Assembly: GCA_036346375.1 (NCBI GenBank)
Contig: CM070503.1
Coordinates: forward strand, 1 to 64,000
Direction: 5' to 3'
From: Guadua angustifolia
Lineage: Eukaryota > Streptophyta > Magnoliopsida > Poales > Poaceae
Length of the DNA: 64,000 nt
The stretch's first letter is position 1, and each line of letters begins with the position of its first letter. Made by a program: the position numbers and the translations under genes. Positions 35,490 to 47,335 of this stretch are shown piece after piece. The notes under the pieces were generated by a model, which searched no databases, was not told the DNA's origin, and saw only the letters and a program-made list of their open reading frames with translations.

Positions 35490-37785
35490 CATTCCCTTAA
35501 CTCAAAATCTATAATGAAATTGCTTTCGAAAACTCCCGAAGGATAATTAAGCACATAAATACAAGTGCGTTAAAAATCTAAAAAACTAATGAATAAGGAA
35601 AACTGAAACAGTCAACCCAAACACTTGTAGTACAAAAGACAAAGACTAGAACAATTTTATCCAAACGCTTCTCATAAAACAAGATTGAGCAAATAACCAG
35701 TAAGTCGAGAGAAAAACTAGAATAGTCAATCCAAACACACAGTTGTCAACAAAGCAAATGAAGAAATCCGGATCTTCAAAAATTCATAACCCTAGTAAAG
35801 TCTGAGTCTGTACAACTGACCTCCTGAAACAAACGCTCAATCATCAAACGGTATAAACCAAGACATCACCTATGGTGCTAGATAAATAGCTAAGAACTCA
35901 TAACATAGACTTTTGACATGCTCCACATGGAACATAAAATTTGGCAAATTGCCTACTGAAATCCATAACATGATTGAAACTGCTCAAACAATGTCAATAT
36001 GTAGAAAAAATCTCGTGCCATTAATAGAGTATAAATTACAGTAGACCCCTCATATCGAGCTAAGACAACTGAACAATGTTGTAGTATCCACTTGGAAGCA
36101 AAACTCCTTGCACCTCAATCTTTCAACTCAAACTGAAATTGGAGCGAAACCTTAACTAGTAAAACTCCAAAGAGTATAATGCTACCAGCAGGGTGTCGTC
36201 AAATTCAAAATTAACGTTGCTAAAACCTCCATAATAGTCCACGTATCCAAATGGTGAATAAAACATCAAATTCAGTTATCTCCTCAACCGGTATTTTTTC
36301 TCCAAATAAACGATAAAATATCAAAGAAAACCGACGATAAAACGTCAAAGAAAATCTCCAAGAAACTGCCAATAATAAATAGATGATGAAACATCGAAGA
36401 AAATACCCACGATTAATTCCACATAATTGTTGCCAATAATAAGTACGGCGGTCAGAATTGCAAAAAAAATATGTCAAGAATATGCATAATGGGCTGAACT
36501 GTGCATGAATACCATTAATAATATGTATGATAGCCTGAATTTGCAATAAAAATCCACCAATAATAATCACAAAACAATAAGCATGAAAGCCTAAATTTGC
36601 ACATAATATTCCGCCAATAATAAACATGAAAACCAGAATTTACATATGAAATCCCGTTAATAATAGGCATAAAATCTTTAATTTGCAACAATAAAATCAG
36701 CCAATAATAATCATAAAAGCCTAAAACTATGCATTCATACCACTAAATAATCAAAATTGCAATATAATTCTACTTTTGTTAGCATTGAAACAGCCGCTGA
36801 GGTAAAAAGTAATTCTCTGCTCACGCCTATACATGTAAGAACGGTTCTCATTTGGGGGAAAAAAAAAACTGGAGTTGAAGTTCCTAGAGCTAGACTGAAC
36901 CAATCCGGAGTCAGAAAACTGAAAGCTGGAGCTGACGCTGTACTACTGGAGTAGGAGCCGTGTAGTTGAACCCAAGGAGCTCAACTAGATTATCAAAATC
37001 GGTTTTGGGATCTCAATGGAATCCGATCGGTGCTCTAAAAAACGAAGCTTTCATGGCCTCACGGGTGCTCTTCACGGGGGGCAGTAGCTGACCAGGCGAG
37101 TTGGCTGGTCGTTCGGCCGAGCGAGGCGGACGAACGCCGCTCAAGAGCGAAGGCGAGGCGAGGCGAGGCGAGGCGGTGGAGCGGCTAGCTAGAGTGAGCC
37201 GACAGAGGGGCGGCGCCGGTTGGATTGAGGTAGGTGGCCACGCGCGGAGGCGGCCACGTCAGGCAGGCGCGCGGCCGAAAGCGTCGGGGACGTCGTCACT
37301 GATGGAGGAGCCAAGGTAGACGGGCCAACGGAGGCGGGCGACGCGGCGGGCCGGGGTGGCTGGTGCAGTCGATGGCGACGACGAAGATCGGATCCCAGGT
37401 ACGCTCTGATGTGCCGTGCGGATGGGCGGTCGGTGGTGGGGCCGACTGGATGTGCGCCGGCGGGGGGCGATCGGTTAGACGAGGCGGAGCCAATGGTCCT
37501 GATGCGGCGGAGCGGCGCGGGGGCCGCGAAGGCGGTGTTGAGTCGCGGCAGACCGAGCGGGCTAGCGCGAAGTCCGGCTGAAGCCGAGGTGATGCGGACG
37601 TTGGGGCGCGGCTGTGCCGGGCAATGGAGGCCCGGAGGAAGGTGGACGTGGAGGACAGATCGAAAACCAGGACGCCATGCGATGGCCGCCGTGCGGGTGC
37701 CGCCCCAGGAGTCGCTCCTCTTGGGGCGGCAGATTGATCTGAACACTAGTGTCTGATATCTTGTTAGAGCTCTAATACTAATACT
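35490..37785 (-). mobile_element. Interior of a non-coding copia-like element
   Basis: Lies between two same-orientation LTRs (35262-35487 and 37786-38010). Next to the right LTR the minus strand reads AGTATTAGTATTAGAGCTC, similar to the copia primer-binding region (usually TGGTATCAGAGC). No gag or pol frame is visible. The left half is AT-rich with recurring AATAATAA words; 37050-37740 is GC-rich with (GGCGA)n near 37150-37175, whose frames look non-coding. The size and lack of genes suggest a LARD-like non-autonomous element; the GC-rich part could be captured host DNA. Confidence 0.45.
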
Positions 37786-38010
37786 TGTTAGGGTTAAAAA
37801 CACGATATAATAATTAAAGATATAATTTAACGTGGAAAAATGTTTGCGAAAAAATCTACAGGAAACAATACCCTATAATGGTTCAATATTTACATATAGA
37901 GAGGGTTGACTTATATAATCAAAAGAATTCTAGTTGTAGAAGACTTGGAATAACAATCTATTTGGATAAAATCAAAAGATATAAGTTGAGATATTAAGTT
38001 ATTTCTAACA
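37786..38010 (-). mobile_element. Short copia-type LTR (copy B)
   Basis: A 225-bp LTR on the minus strand with TGTTAGAAATAACTTAATAT at the start and TTTTTAACCCTAACA at the end, i.e. TG...CA termini in a TGTTA/TAACA inverted repeat. It is followed on the minus strand by a primer-binding-like segment. Confidence 0.7.
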
Positions 38011-38042
38011 AAGATATCACTTGTTAGTGCTCTGATGCCTCT

Positions 38043-38266
38043 TGTTAGGGTTAGAAACACGATATAATAACTGAAGACACAATTTAACGTGAAAAATTCA
38101 TGCGGAAAAAAACACGGGAAACAACCCACTGTAATAGTTCTATTGTTTATATGCACAAAAAGTTGATTTATATAGCTAAAAGAGTCGTAATTATAGAAAA
38201 TTTAGACTAACAATTTATTTAAATAAAATTAAAAGATATAATAAGTTGTGAGATTGAGTTATCTAA
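38043..38266 (-). mobile_element. Short copia-type LTR (copy C)
   Basis: Third LTR copy, same orientation, ending CTAACCCTAACA on the minus strand and followed at once by AGAGGCATCAGAGCAC, a close match to the TGGTATCAGAGC primer-binding region. Only 32 bp separate it from copy B, so the region is a tandem LTR array of the kind left by unequal recombination or seen in TRIM elements. The start on the minus strand is eroded. Confidence 0.65.
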
Positions 38267-38930
38267 ACTCATCTGCCGATCTGCATGCCGTGCAGGGCAG
38301 GCGGCTGCAGTTCACCTGTATGCATTCCTGCGATGCAGTGGTCTTCGGGAATTGGCAAGGGAGTGAGTGTCTGATTAGTACATGGATCACATGACTCGCA
38401 ATGATGGAGGCCCTGACCCACTCTGCGCTGTGCAGATCCAGACCCTTCCTGCCCCGTAGGGGACCAACCAGATCTCTCACAGGGCATATGATATATTCTT
38501 CGCTGTATTCTCCGACCTACACACATGAAACCTACCTCTCTCTGTCCTAGCCAGGAGTGCCTGTAGTTACAAGCAACACGAGAAGAAGAAACCATCCAGC
38601 AACAACCAGTGATCCACTCGTGCAACCCAAAAGAAAAGATGAGCTACATTCTCCTAGTTCGGTGGCGAAACCAGATAAGGCACTTGAGTGTTCAGAGCTC
38701 ACCAACCCAATGTAGTAGTACTTGCTACTTACTGCTCGGTTCCTAGTAGCTAGCTATTTATATGCGTCACACGCAGCAAGCATCTGATTCTAAACGAAGC
38801 AAGACACGAGGCTACACTAGCTAGCAGCGCATTAAAAACGTATGCGTGTGTTACTACTCGCTACTATATATATATGTGTCAGCTAGCTCTTAGGTCAGCT
38901 GCTGGCCGGGTCTCTAGCTCGTTAAGGTGG
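38267..38930. other. YSL 3' flank; no other gene seen
   Basis: Contains the presumed 3' UTR of the minus-strand YSL gene and a short TATATATATA run at 38863-38873. Frames at 38259-38625 have no recognisable content. Confidence 0.35.
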
Positions 38931-41900
38931 CTAGGACGAGAGCGTGCGGAGGAACGCGTCGACCTGGGCGTTGGTGCCACGTGACAGGAACTTCATGCAG
39001 ATGGGCGGCCTCACGCCGGCGAGGGCAAGCACCGACTGCGGCAGCGTCCATATCCCGTCGCCGCAGATGAGGCCGGACGCGACGGGAGGCGCGAACGCCT
39101 TGGCCTTGGCGCTGTCCACGCGGTCCCACACGAAGCGCACCAGGCTCCCGATGCACATGTCGATGCCGAAGTAGGGGCCGAGGTAGAACGGGATGGCCAT
39201 CGCCATCGGCAGCGGCACGAACCTCGCGACTTTGGGGCCCACGAGGTCCCTGCCCAGGTTGATGACGATGGCGGCGACGAAGAAGGCGATGCAGAGGTCG
39301 AGGCAGTGCCTGGGCAGCGACCCGATCCCTTGCACGCCGAGGATGGCCATGTTGCGGTACACCAGCGCGTTCGGCGACGGGTACTCCGACCCCGGCATGC
39401 CGATGTCGTGGAAGGCGTTGAAGAAGAGCCAGAACACCGACGGCGCGATGACGCAGCCCATGGCCGTGCCGATCACCTGGCTCACGAACATGGACCGCGG
39501 CGATGCCAGCGTCATGTACCCTGTCTTGAAGTCCTGGGTCAGGTCCGACGCCGTCGATACGATGCCGATCATCACGCCGCACGCGGCCAGCCCGGCGATG
39601 ATGCCGCCGTCGGACGCGCCGGCCCACGCCCCCACCGTGAAGATGGCCAGCTTGCCGTACGTCGTCGCGAGGGACCAGTCCGTGAGCCCGCACCCGTAAG
39701 CGTTGCAGAAGGCCAGCAACGGCGCGATCACGTACGTCACCGCCACGTGGTACCACTTGAGCTGGTGGAAGATGTGCGGGACCGTGGCGATGGAGATTAC
39801 GGCGATGACCACGTACGCGCCGAGCGCCAGAGTGTTCGGGATCTGGTCCTTGAGGAACAGCTCCGTGCGGCGCTTGTCGTCGAACGTTTCCGCCGGCGTC
39901 TGGACGGCGCCGCCTCCTCCGCCGCCATTACTGCCCGAGATTGGCAGGGTCGGCCCCGACAGCATCCCGCGCACCTGAACCACGAGCGCGGTGATGGTTT
40001 TGGTCATAACCTTCAAGAAGTTGTATAGGCCGTCGCCGAGGATGAGTGCAATGGAGATGAACACCTGCATCACATAGCAAAAGCACACTACTGAAGCACC
40101 GATCGAGTGAATGATTCGAAAGAACTGCGCGTGCAGCACCTACGTACCCGGTAGCCGACGATGCCACGGAGGCTGCTGGGTTTGAGGTCGGCAGGGTACC
40201 AGTCTCCCTTCTTCTGTTCGATGAGAGGCCACATGATGCCCCACGAGATGACGCCTCCCAGGAGGACGGAGATGTTGACGAGGTAAGGGCAGATCATGCC
40301 GACGCCGACATACGTCGCCGAGAAGTCGAAGAAGAACCTGTAATCAAGAGACGAATTCTGAACGGTTGGTATCAGGTTGATTACTGAAGCACAACAAGAG
40401 CTCAGTAGTGAAATGTGAACAACTGCTGGTGTCTCAGCGTTGCAAGACAACTACTTGTTTCTGTAGGCCTCGAGGCCCAGCGTCGGGAACGCCATGAATC
40501 CGCAGCCGTCACCGCCGGTGTAGAACCACTGGAAGAAGCCCCAAGTGAAGCTCATGACGAAGAACTTCCCCAGTGTTTTGACCTGTTTCCTGCAGGAATT
40601 TAACCAGCAACTAGTAAGGTGCAGGTAATGGACATGCATGCATGGGCACAAAGACACGACACTGTCTCCATGTATGCCAGAGAGTTGTCAATGTATGAAC
40701 CATACTTGGCAAGCTTTGCACCCTGAGGAGTGTGGAAGCTGTTGATGAGGTGAGCAGTCGCAGTGCCACTTGGGTAAATGAGCTTGTAATCGATGATCAT
40801 TATCTGAAAACAACTGACATCATGATTTTTAACAAAGTTCTTCGAAGGAAGCATATATGCGAAGTTGCTAGAAGAAATTGCAGTATCTGAGCTGATCATG
40901 AGACGAGCAGTGTATACGTGCCTTCCTGAGGGGCACTACAGAGAAGAGTCCAAGGAAGCTGACGATGAAGAGGAACCCAATCATCCAGCCCAAGCTGGGG
41001 TTCTTGATGTTGTGCTCGTCCCTGACTTCGCCAGACTGGTCGCTGATGGTGTCGCTCATCGCAAACATGTAGCTTCCAAATCCGCCTGTCACATGGGCAG
41101 ATCGGCGTTGTAAAGATTACTGACACCAAGCAGAGCGAGATCGTGGGCGCCGAACAGAGAGGATGAGGTGCTGATGTCTCACGCGATCGTACTGCACAGT
41201 GCACTCTGTCGATGCACTGCTAGTACTGTCAATGTACGTGCAACATCCGTACAGGCCAATTTGTAATGGACTGTTAAGATGCAGTTGGGTCGGGAACAAA
41301 TTGAGACTGGTGGGCAGCAATTAAACAGAACTGAACTTAAAAAAAAATGAAAAATCGAATTTTACCATTCCCGATTAACAAAACTCGACAAAGCCCAACT
41401 CTAAATCCATACCAGCCCAGAATTGGCGCAACGAAGGATATGCAGCCTACATAAACAACTAAAGGCCCAAATCACAGTGCAGCACGGTCCAATTTCGCGT
41501 TTCATGCAGTTCGGGTGGAGAAAAACTGTTGCCATCGCAATCACGTTCCAATTTCAAGGTTTCCAACCCATGCATGCAATGCAGTTGTGCAACCAATCAA
41601 CGATCTACGGAGCGATCGAGCGCGTCTGCAAGCAAAAATGCCATCGAAATCGATGGACAGACGGGCGTGTGCATGCGCGCGTACGTACTGACCGCTGAAC
41701 GCGATGCCGGAGCAGGCGACGACGCACGTCTGGACGACGGTGTTCTCCTGGCGGGTAAAGGGGCGGACGCGGGCGACGCCGGCCTTGTCGAGCAGCTTGG
41801 TCCAGGACGTGAGGAGGAAGAAACCGAGGAGCCCCGCGGAGACGTTGAGCGAGGGGATGATCCCCGTGGTGAGGTTGAGCTTCATGACGATGACGCTGAA

Positions 41901-42047
41901 CATGGCACCAAGGAGCGCGCTCACCGCCAGCGCCCGCGCCGTCACCTGCTCCTTCCACCCCGGCACCGCCCTCCCCTCGAACGTCCTCTCCACCGACTCC
42001 GCGGCCGCCGCCTCGTCCTCGTCGCTCTCATTGCCTCTCCTTGCCAT
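38931..42047 (-). CDS. YSL: Yellow stripe-like (YSL) metal-nicotianamine transporter, OPT family
   Basis: Six exons in transcript order: 42047-41693, 41085-40922, 40803-40706, 40589-40455, 40337-40148, 40064-38931. Phases agree throughout and the product is 691 aa, typical of the family. YSL proteins are plasma- or vesicle-membrane carriers that co-transport protons with metal chelates of nicotianamine or phytosiderophores. Family landmarks: MKLNLTTGIIPSLNVSAGLL in the first membrane region, FTRQENTVVQTCVVACSGIA near residues 98-117, YPSGTATAHLINSFHTP near residue 184, and GDGLYNFLKV around 322. The many hydrophobic segments fit about 14 spans. Start 42047 is preferred over an in-frame ATG 46 codons upstream, which lies in low-complexity leader. 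Intron 2 has a GC donor (AAG|GCACGT), the others are GT-AG. It resembles the rice YSL13/YSL14 type by memory; the exact orthologue is not established. Confidence 0.95.
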
Positions 42048-42417
42048 GGCCGCGCGCTCGCGGGTGGTTCGATCGATCGATCGTGGCGGTTCTTTCCGAC
42101 TGTTCTCTCCCGTGCCGTGCGGACGTAGACGCGAGAGCGAGCGCGCGTGTTTGTGGGAGTCAGAGTACTGGACCCCGCATGTCACTGGGACGCATGGTCA
42201 TCTACGAGAGAATGACATGTGGGGCTAGCAGTGCCGATTATTTTGCCGGGCATGGCAACTTGTTCTGCCGGGATCCGGTTCTCTCGTTCGGCTAGTGTCT
42301 CTCGTCTCACTCGTCTTCCCGTGAAGATAGCACGCGGTTAAAATTGGCAAGTTAATACAAGAAAACTACTTGAGCTAGCCTCTTTCACAATCGAATGCCC
42401 AAAACCTGTACGGGTTA
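42048..42417. other. YSL 5' flank
   Basis: GC-rich leader up to about 42300 followed by AT-rich DNA. The repeated GATCGATC near 42070 and the in-frame upstream ATG at 42185 lie here. No other gene seen. Confidence 0.35.
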
Positions 42418-42657
42418 ATAGGGCTGGCTATCGAGCTTGGTAAGCTAATATGGAGCTTCTTTCAAAATTGGCATATTTCAACATATAATTATTTTATTTA
42501 TTATTTGAGTGGTTATTTGAAATTCGAGCTAATGAACCACTATCGAATTGAGTCTCGTTAACTTTTTTCGGTTAAAATGGATTCATTTTAAATTTAAAGC
42601 TATTGACTATTGTAATCGAAGAAATTTTGATTCGAATGATTTTTTTTCAGCCCTGTG
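42418..42657. mobile_element. Short hAT-like MITE
   Basis: The left end TAATAGGGCTGGCTATCGAG faces a right end TTTTTTTTCAGCCCT; the reversed right end AGGGCTGAAAAAA pairs with AGGGCTGG. Flanks GTACGGGT and GTGCGGGC agree at six of eight positions, which would fit an old 8-bp duplication. Boundaries are good to a few bases only. Confidence 0.5.
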
Positions 42658-43131
42658 CGGGCATGAAGATCGCACCGTTGACACTTGTCGGTGCCCGGCG
42701 GCACGCATGCAGTTGCAGCGGGCGCGGCACCACCCGCACGCTCTCATGCGCAGGGAATTAATTCAGGAAAGAACCAAATAGAGGGAAAGGACAGGAACAG
42801 TGAACAAATAGTTTCCCCTTTTGTTTATGTTTCGCAGCAACAACAACAACAACAAAAAGTAGAGAGAAGACGAGGACTTGCCGAAGGAAGCCATGGGACT
42901 ACGGGAGAAGGTGCACCGTTCCAGACCAGTACCTGCAGCACGTGCCAGGGGAAAAGGTCATTCATCAGACTATCAGACCTCACTCGATCCTGGCTTAATT
43001 GTCAATGGGGGGCTAGTACGTACAGATGGAGACATGGAGTGAAACTTCCGTTCCATGCCTGCTGAGCGTAGTACACCTACGTACGTAGGACGTAGGCACG
43101 TAGCAGACACACATTGATCGGTCGCGCTTAC

Positions 43132-43246
43132 CTCGTTCGGATCAACGGCGGTGTCGGTGTCAGCGGTAACACTCAGAGCAAGCAGCAGCAGCAGAGCACA
43201 AGCAGGAAACACCCGGGAGGAAGAATAAGAAGGGGAATGACGGCAT
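43132..43246 (-). pseudogene. Signal-peptide exon fragment, possibly from an LRR receptor kinase
   Basis: On the minus strand the frame reads a hydrophobic leader (PACALLLLLALSVTA) then DTDTAVDPNE, and stops at a perfect donor GAG|GTAAGC (exon end 43132). This layout (signal peptide, then a TDPxE-type run at a phase-0 intron) is what first exons of one LRR receptor-kinase group look like. No later exons follow between here and YSL, and the only nearby ATG (43246) is one frame off, so this is probably a broken fragment. The family assignment is inference from a very short peptide. Confidence 0.3.
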
Positions 43247-45477
43247 GAGCGATGGTGGAGGGTGAGAAGAGGTTGATGAAATATCGCGAAGAATAAAATA
43301 GTAAAGATGGGTAATTATTAGTGTTGCAGAGGAAACATCACTCTAATTTTACGTTAAAAAATAAAATAAATGCTATATTTGTCAATATGATAATTTAAAA
43401 AGTAGGATCAATATCTGAGGCCCAAGCCGCAAAGCGTTTTCTGTGGGAAGCAAATTTAGGATGGAGTGTGGGTCCAGTTCCGCCCAAGCCCAGAAAATCA
43501 AATCTGCCTACCCATGGCCCGGTCCAGTCTCTTGTCTTTGCCCAACAGAATTGGGTAGTGAATGGCGTAAGCGCATAACATACTATGCTGTGTCATTCCG
43601 CTAACAAAAGAAAAGGAGAAAATTCCACCGAACTACGTTTTCTTAATAAAAACTAAAAAAATACTATAGATTTTAGCTTATATTTTCTGAAAAAGTAAAT
43701 TTTAGGAGAACTTATATAATAAAACTATATATTAATCATTCTTTATAATAAGTCTGACAATAGGCATACACGATAACCTCGCATGAGAGTGAAATGAGAA
43801 ATAGGGTTGCATGAGGCTGTCATATAGGTCTATACTATCAGACATATTAAAAGAAATATTAATTTAAAAACATGTAGTTTTGTGACACGAGTCCTTTAAA
43901 AATCTATAGTTTTGTTTAATAGAAATTAAAATATGATAGTTTGTACGCCAAATTTGTTGTAGTTTGGTGAAGTTCACTTTGAAAAACAAGGCTGGTTTCG
44001 GCCGACTGCCCCACTGCCGAAAAGACCGTCAGTCAGTTGGCTAGGACCGTCGCCGGCGTTCGCTTGGTGTTGGTTCCTTGGTGGTCTCCTTCGTAAAAGC
44101 GAGTACATCACAACGTGCACGTTGAGTGCGAAAATACACATTTTTTTTCTTGACAGTACGGGTCCCTGCCAGCTTTCTTTCCGCACATACCGTGACCTCA
44201 GTCAGTTATATGGTCATACAGTCGTAGTTGCACTAGCGGCTCAGCATCCAGGGGCAGATCCAACAGGGCCCATGGTCAATGCACGCTGCTACCCACCGCT
44301 GAACCCCGAAGTTCTGATGACCCGTGCGGCACGCGCGCACTACATCAACAGTGTACGTCAAGATCAACGGTCTACATCAATTATCTTCTCGCTTCCCACC
44401 GAGACAAACTGAGCGGAGCAGAGCAGGTTGCCGTGGAAAGGATCGCTCATATGGTGCTTTCCTTCTTCTTTTTTATAACAATAACATTTTTTTAAAAAAA
44501 AAAGTTCTATTCTGTACTATAGAAATATAAAAATTGCTCTACGACACGTGACATATTTTACGGTACCAAAGCGTAGAAACTCGTCATACCGCAAAACCCA
44601 AACAGAGGAAATCGCCTACGTGACAACTGACGGAGGGTGCGGCGTGCAGCTAAATTTCTGTGGATCAGATATGCGGCAATTCGCATTTCTACGGCATGGG
44701 GATGCAAAAAAAAACCCTAAAATAGTGCATTTCCACACCGTGGGGGCTCGAAAAACCTCAAAACAGTGCATGATGTGGAAATACACCGTTCCAAGGCTAT
44801 TTTTTTTAAACAAAGATAGAAGGTACCATTTTTTCAAATAAAATGAAGGAATAGGCCAGATGACTAAAATAGTTGTTGTCGTTGCCGTGAAGTGACCAAT
44901 GTTCTAGCCTCTTTCTTCATTTTTTTACTAGCTTCCTCACTTGTCGTCTGCCATATCCAGAGAGCACTGGAGCCGATCTGTCGTGCCGTGGGAGCATGAG
45001 AGTGGGCGAGTGCCAGGCAACTGCTACCACGACCGGTGAGCACGGGGGCAGCGCGCTGCCACGACAGTTGAGAGGGAGAGATGAGTGAACACGAGAGGCG
45101 GGCGAGCTCCGCGACCAGGTTGAGGAGGAGGCCTCCTACTGTAGAGGAGAGTGGGAGGCATGTTCTACTGTAGGAAGATAACTAAATTTGCAATTATGTT
45201 TGAGAGTGAGCTAGATTTGAAAAAAAAAACGAGACAAAAGAGACTAGAAAAGTGATTGCTTCGGTTGCCGTTGGAACGATGATTGCACGTTGCATGATTG
45301 GCGTGAAGGTTTGTTCTATTACATTTTTTTTTGCAAGTTTAATTCCTATCCGAATGTTTTTGCAAAAAATAGTTTTCTCTCCAACCGCAGAAGAAGCGTC
45401 TGTCGCACTCGTGCACCGCAGAAGGTCTCTGGCAAAGAAAAAAAAATCCACACTACCGCGCTCCCTGCACTCAGCAA
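43247..45477. other. Intergenic; no gene recognised
   Basis: AT-rich DNA with several long T or A runs (44140, 44490, 44708, 44800). Frames at 44122-44412 and 44548-44841 lack coding character. A word AGCTAGATTTGAAAAAAAAAA near 45208 recalls the long-TIR family seen at 28.0-28.5 kb and 45.9-46.2 kb. Confidence 0.35.
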
Positions 45478-45875
45478 TAGGGCTATTAAAAAAACTCGAG
45501 GCTCACGAGCTACTCAAATTCGACTCGATCTAGACTTGGTTCGAGCATCAAACAAGTCAAACTCGAGCTTGACCCTGAGCTTGCAAGCTTCACCAAACCA
45601 AGCTAGAATAGCTCGTGAGTCTAATAAATTTATGGATTACTTATTAAATATTACTTATTTGTTAACTTTTACTAAGTTTATTTGAGTCAAGTTTGAACTT
45701 CAGCATTTTTTATTTTTGAAAAATAGTACATATTAAATTATTTATTATTATCTAGCTTACTTGAACTTAGATCTAGCCGAATTCGAACAAATCAAGTTCG
45801 AGCTCAACTTGAGATTTTACCGAGCTCAAGCCTGCAAGGCCACGCTTGCTCAAGTTCGACACGTGTACAAGCCTA
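45478..45875. mobile_element. hAT-type MITE with perfect 8-bp target duplication
   Basis: 398 bp flanked by CTCAGCAA on both sides (45470-45477 and 45876-45883). The ends are TAGGGCTATT and GTACAAGCCTA, partly inverted. The interior repeats CAAGTTCGAGCTCAA-like words in both orientations (ACTCGAGCTTGACCCTGAGC; TCAAGTTCGAGCTCAACTTG), giving strong fold-back potential. No coding capacity. Confidence 0.88.
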
Positions 45876-45889
45876 CTCAGCAAGAGCTT

Positions 45890-46240
45890 TTGTAGCCGGA
45901 GTGTGTGGCAAGTTCTTGTCAAGCTCCACTGCCATAAAGGTATCGGTGTCGGTTTGTTTAATTAGTAACTTAATTAATTAGTCACTAATTAATCACTACT
46001 TATTATTGCTTAGTCACTTAATTAATCACTTAATTAAGTGATATTTCACGGTAGTACCGCTTGGCAGGGGCTTATCGATCCTCCCTGTTGTGCTGCAGGT
46101 ACACAACAGTACGGTTTTTTCATTGCCGAACGCCATTCGTGATACGAGCACATATATATCGTCGGCCACTCCATTTTTATAAAAATATTTGAATGAATGC
46201 TAGATTTAAAAAAATTACTCAACGGGTCTTGAAAATTCAA
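45890..46240. repeat. Second member of the long-TIR family
   Basis: Shares with 28024-28498 a central block of TTAATTA words (45957-46032) and a right part CATTTTTATAAAAATATTTG...GCTAGATTTAAAAAAATT (46170-46215). Its left inverted repeat is weaker. Probably an older, eroded copy. Confidence 0.4.
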
Positions 46241-46277
46241 AGCTGCTCTCAGCATGTGCCCAGCCGTTAATCATGAA

Positions 46278-47335
46278 GGGTGTGTTTGGTTGTTCGTACT
46301 AAGTGGTACATGTATGAGATGGTTCAAAAAAATATCATTTATGTGTTTGGTTACTTGAATGGAATCATCATGTCCTGAATAGTGTGATATAAATTTGAAA
46401 AATATTCTCTTTAAATACTGAATCATTTCTGTCGACGATTCGGGAACCGGTCCCCCGCCGAGCTTACTTGTTGAATGAGAGATCAACCTAAGAACCTTTT
46501 TCCGCGGAGGGTATAGCGTCCGAGGGACTGCCGAGCTATGGCCGAGATGGTCGGTATAACACAGCAAACAGGGGGTTTTTTGGCCTGATTCGGGCTTCTC
46601 ACGAGGGAGATAACAACCCTACGTCCAGCTGTTGCACTAGCTTCCGAAGATGAATTACAAGGTGTTTGCTCGGGGGCGTTGTGCCTCCCTTTTCTTTACT
46701 TCCTACAGACGAGTTTGGTGTTTTCTAATCTCTGGAGCTGTTGGGCGGTTCTAGGAGTGACCCTACTAGCAACCAACAACAACCACTACGTGAGGGAAAA
46801 ATCAAGGAGGAATCGAACCCAGATCACTACATGCGACGGGGTATTTATAGGCGGTTACAGCGTTGCAACATTTATTACGGAGTGATGTACCACTACTACT
46901 CTCAGACGTGGGTGGAACTGTTTCCTTGCTTTTCGCCATACCGCTACGTGGGCGCAGTGGGCTCAGATCGTGTCCGTACGGTCCTTCAGGCCGTCGAGTG
47001 ATTAATGCCACGTCGCCTTTTTGGACCGTACCCGGCTTTTTGGTTATGCCCGAGGTCCCTTCTTCGGACCTGATCGTTAATCGCGTCCCGCTGAGCAAGC
47101 ATGCTCGGGGGAGAGCTTAATTGTGGACGGGTAGACCCGCAGATCGGCCCACCCGAGGATCTTCCTTGGGACGCCATCCAAGAGCAGCATGGTCAGTAGC
47201 TAACGGGTTGTCGGGGCACGATGGTCGCTATAGGAAATACCTAATCCCCGACGATTTCATCACCTAAAATAATAAAATCAAATGATACATATCATCGCAA
47301 CGCATTCAATCTAATTTCACTGACCAAACACACCC
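46278..47335. mobile_element. Tourist-like element interrupted by a solo LTR
   Basis: Outer ends GGGTGTGTTTGGTTGTTC and TGACCAAACACACCC are inverted repeats typical of Tourist-like elements. The original element is only about 230 bp; it is split at 46429 by the 824-bp solo LTR. After removing the LTR and one copy of ATTTC the two halves join as a normal element. Its words TTTGGTTACTTGAATGGAAT relate it to the element at 9340-9813. Confidence 0.7.
46430..47253. mobile_element. Solo LTR with 5-bp target duplication
   Basis: Starts TGTCGACGATTCGGGAACCG and ends TAATCCCCGACG, with ATTTC on both sides (46425-46429 and 47254-47258). The inverted TGTCG/CGACG ends are those of an LTR whose final CA has become CG. 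A TATA-like GTATTTATAGG lies at about 46839. No internal region or second LTR is present, so intra-element recombination has removed the rest. It is nested in the Tourist-like element. Confidence 0.85.

Noticed and set aside
37189..37803. 204-codon minus-strand frame
   Set aside because: GC-rich, low-complexity, inside an LTR-bounded non-coding interior and running into the LTR; no recognisable domain.
38914..40028. Long frames opposite or shifted from the YSL last exon (280 and 240 codons)
   Set aside because: Shadows of a GC-rich exon whose real frame has clear transporter features.
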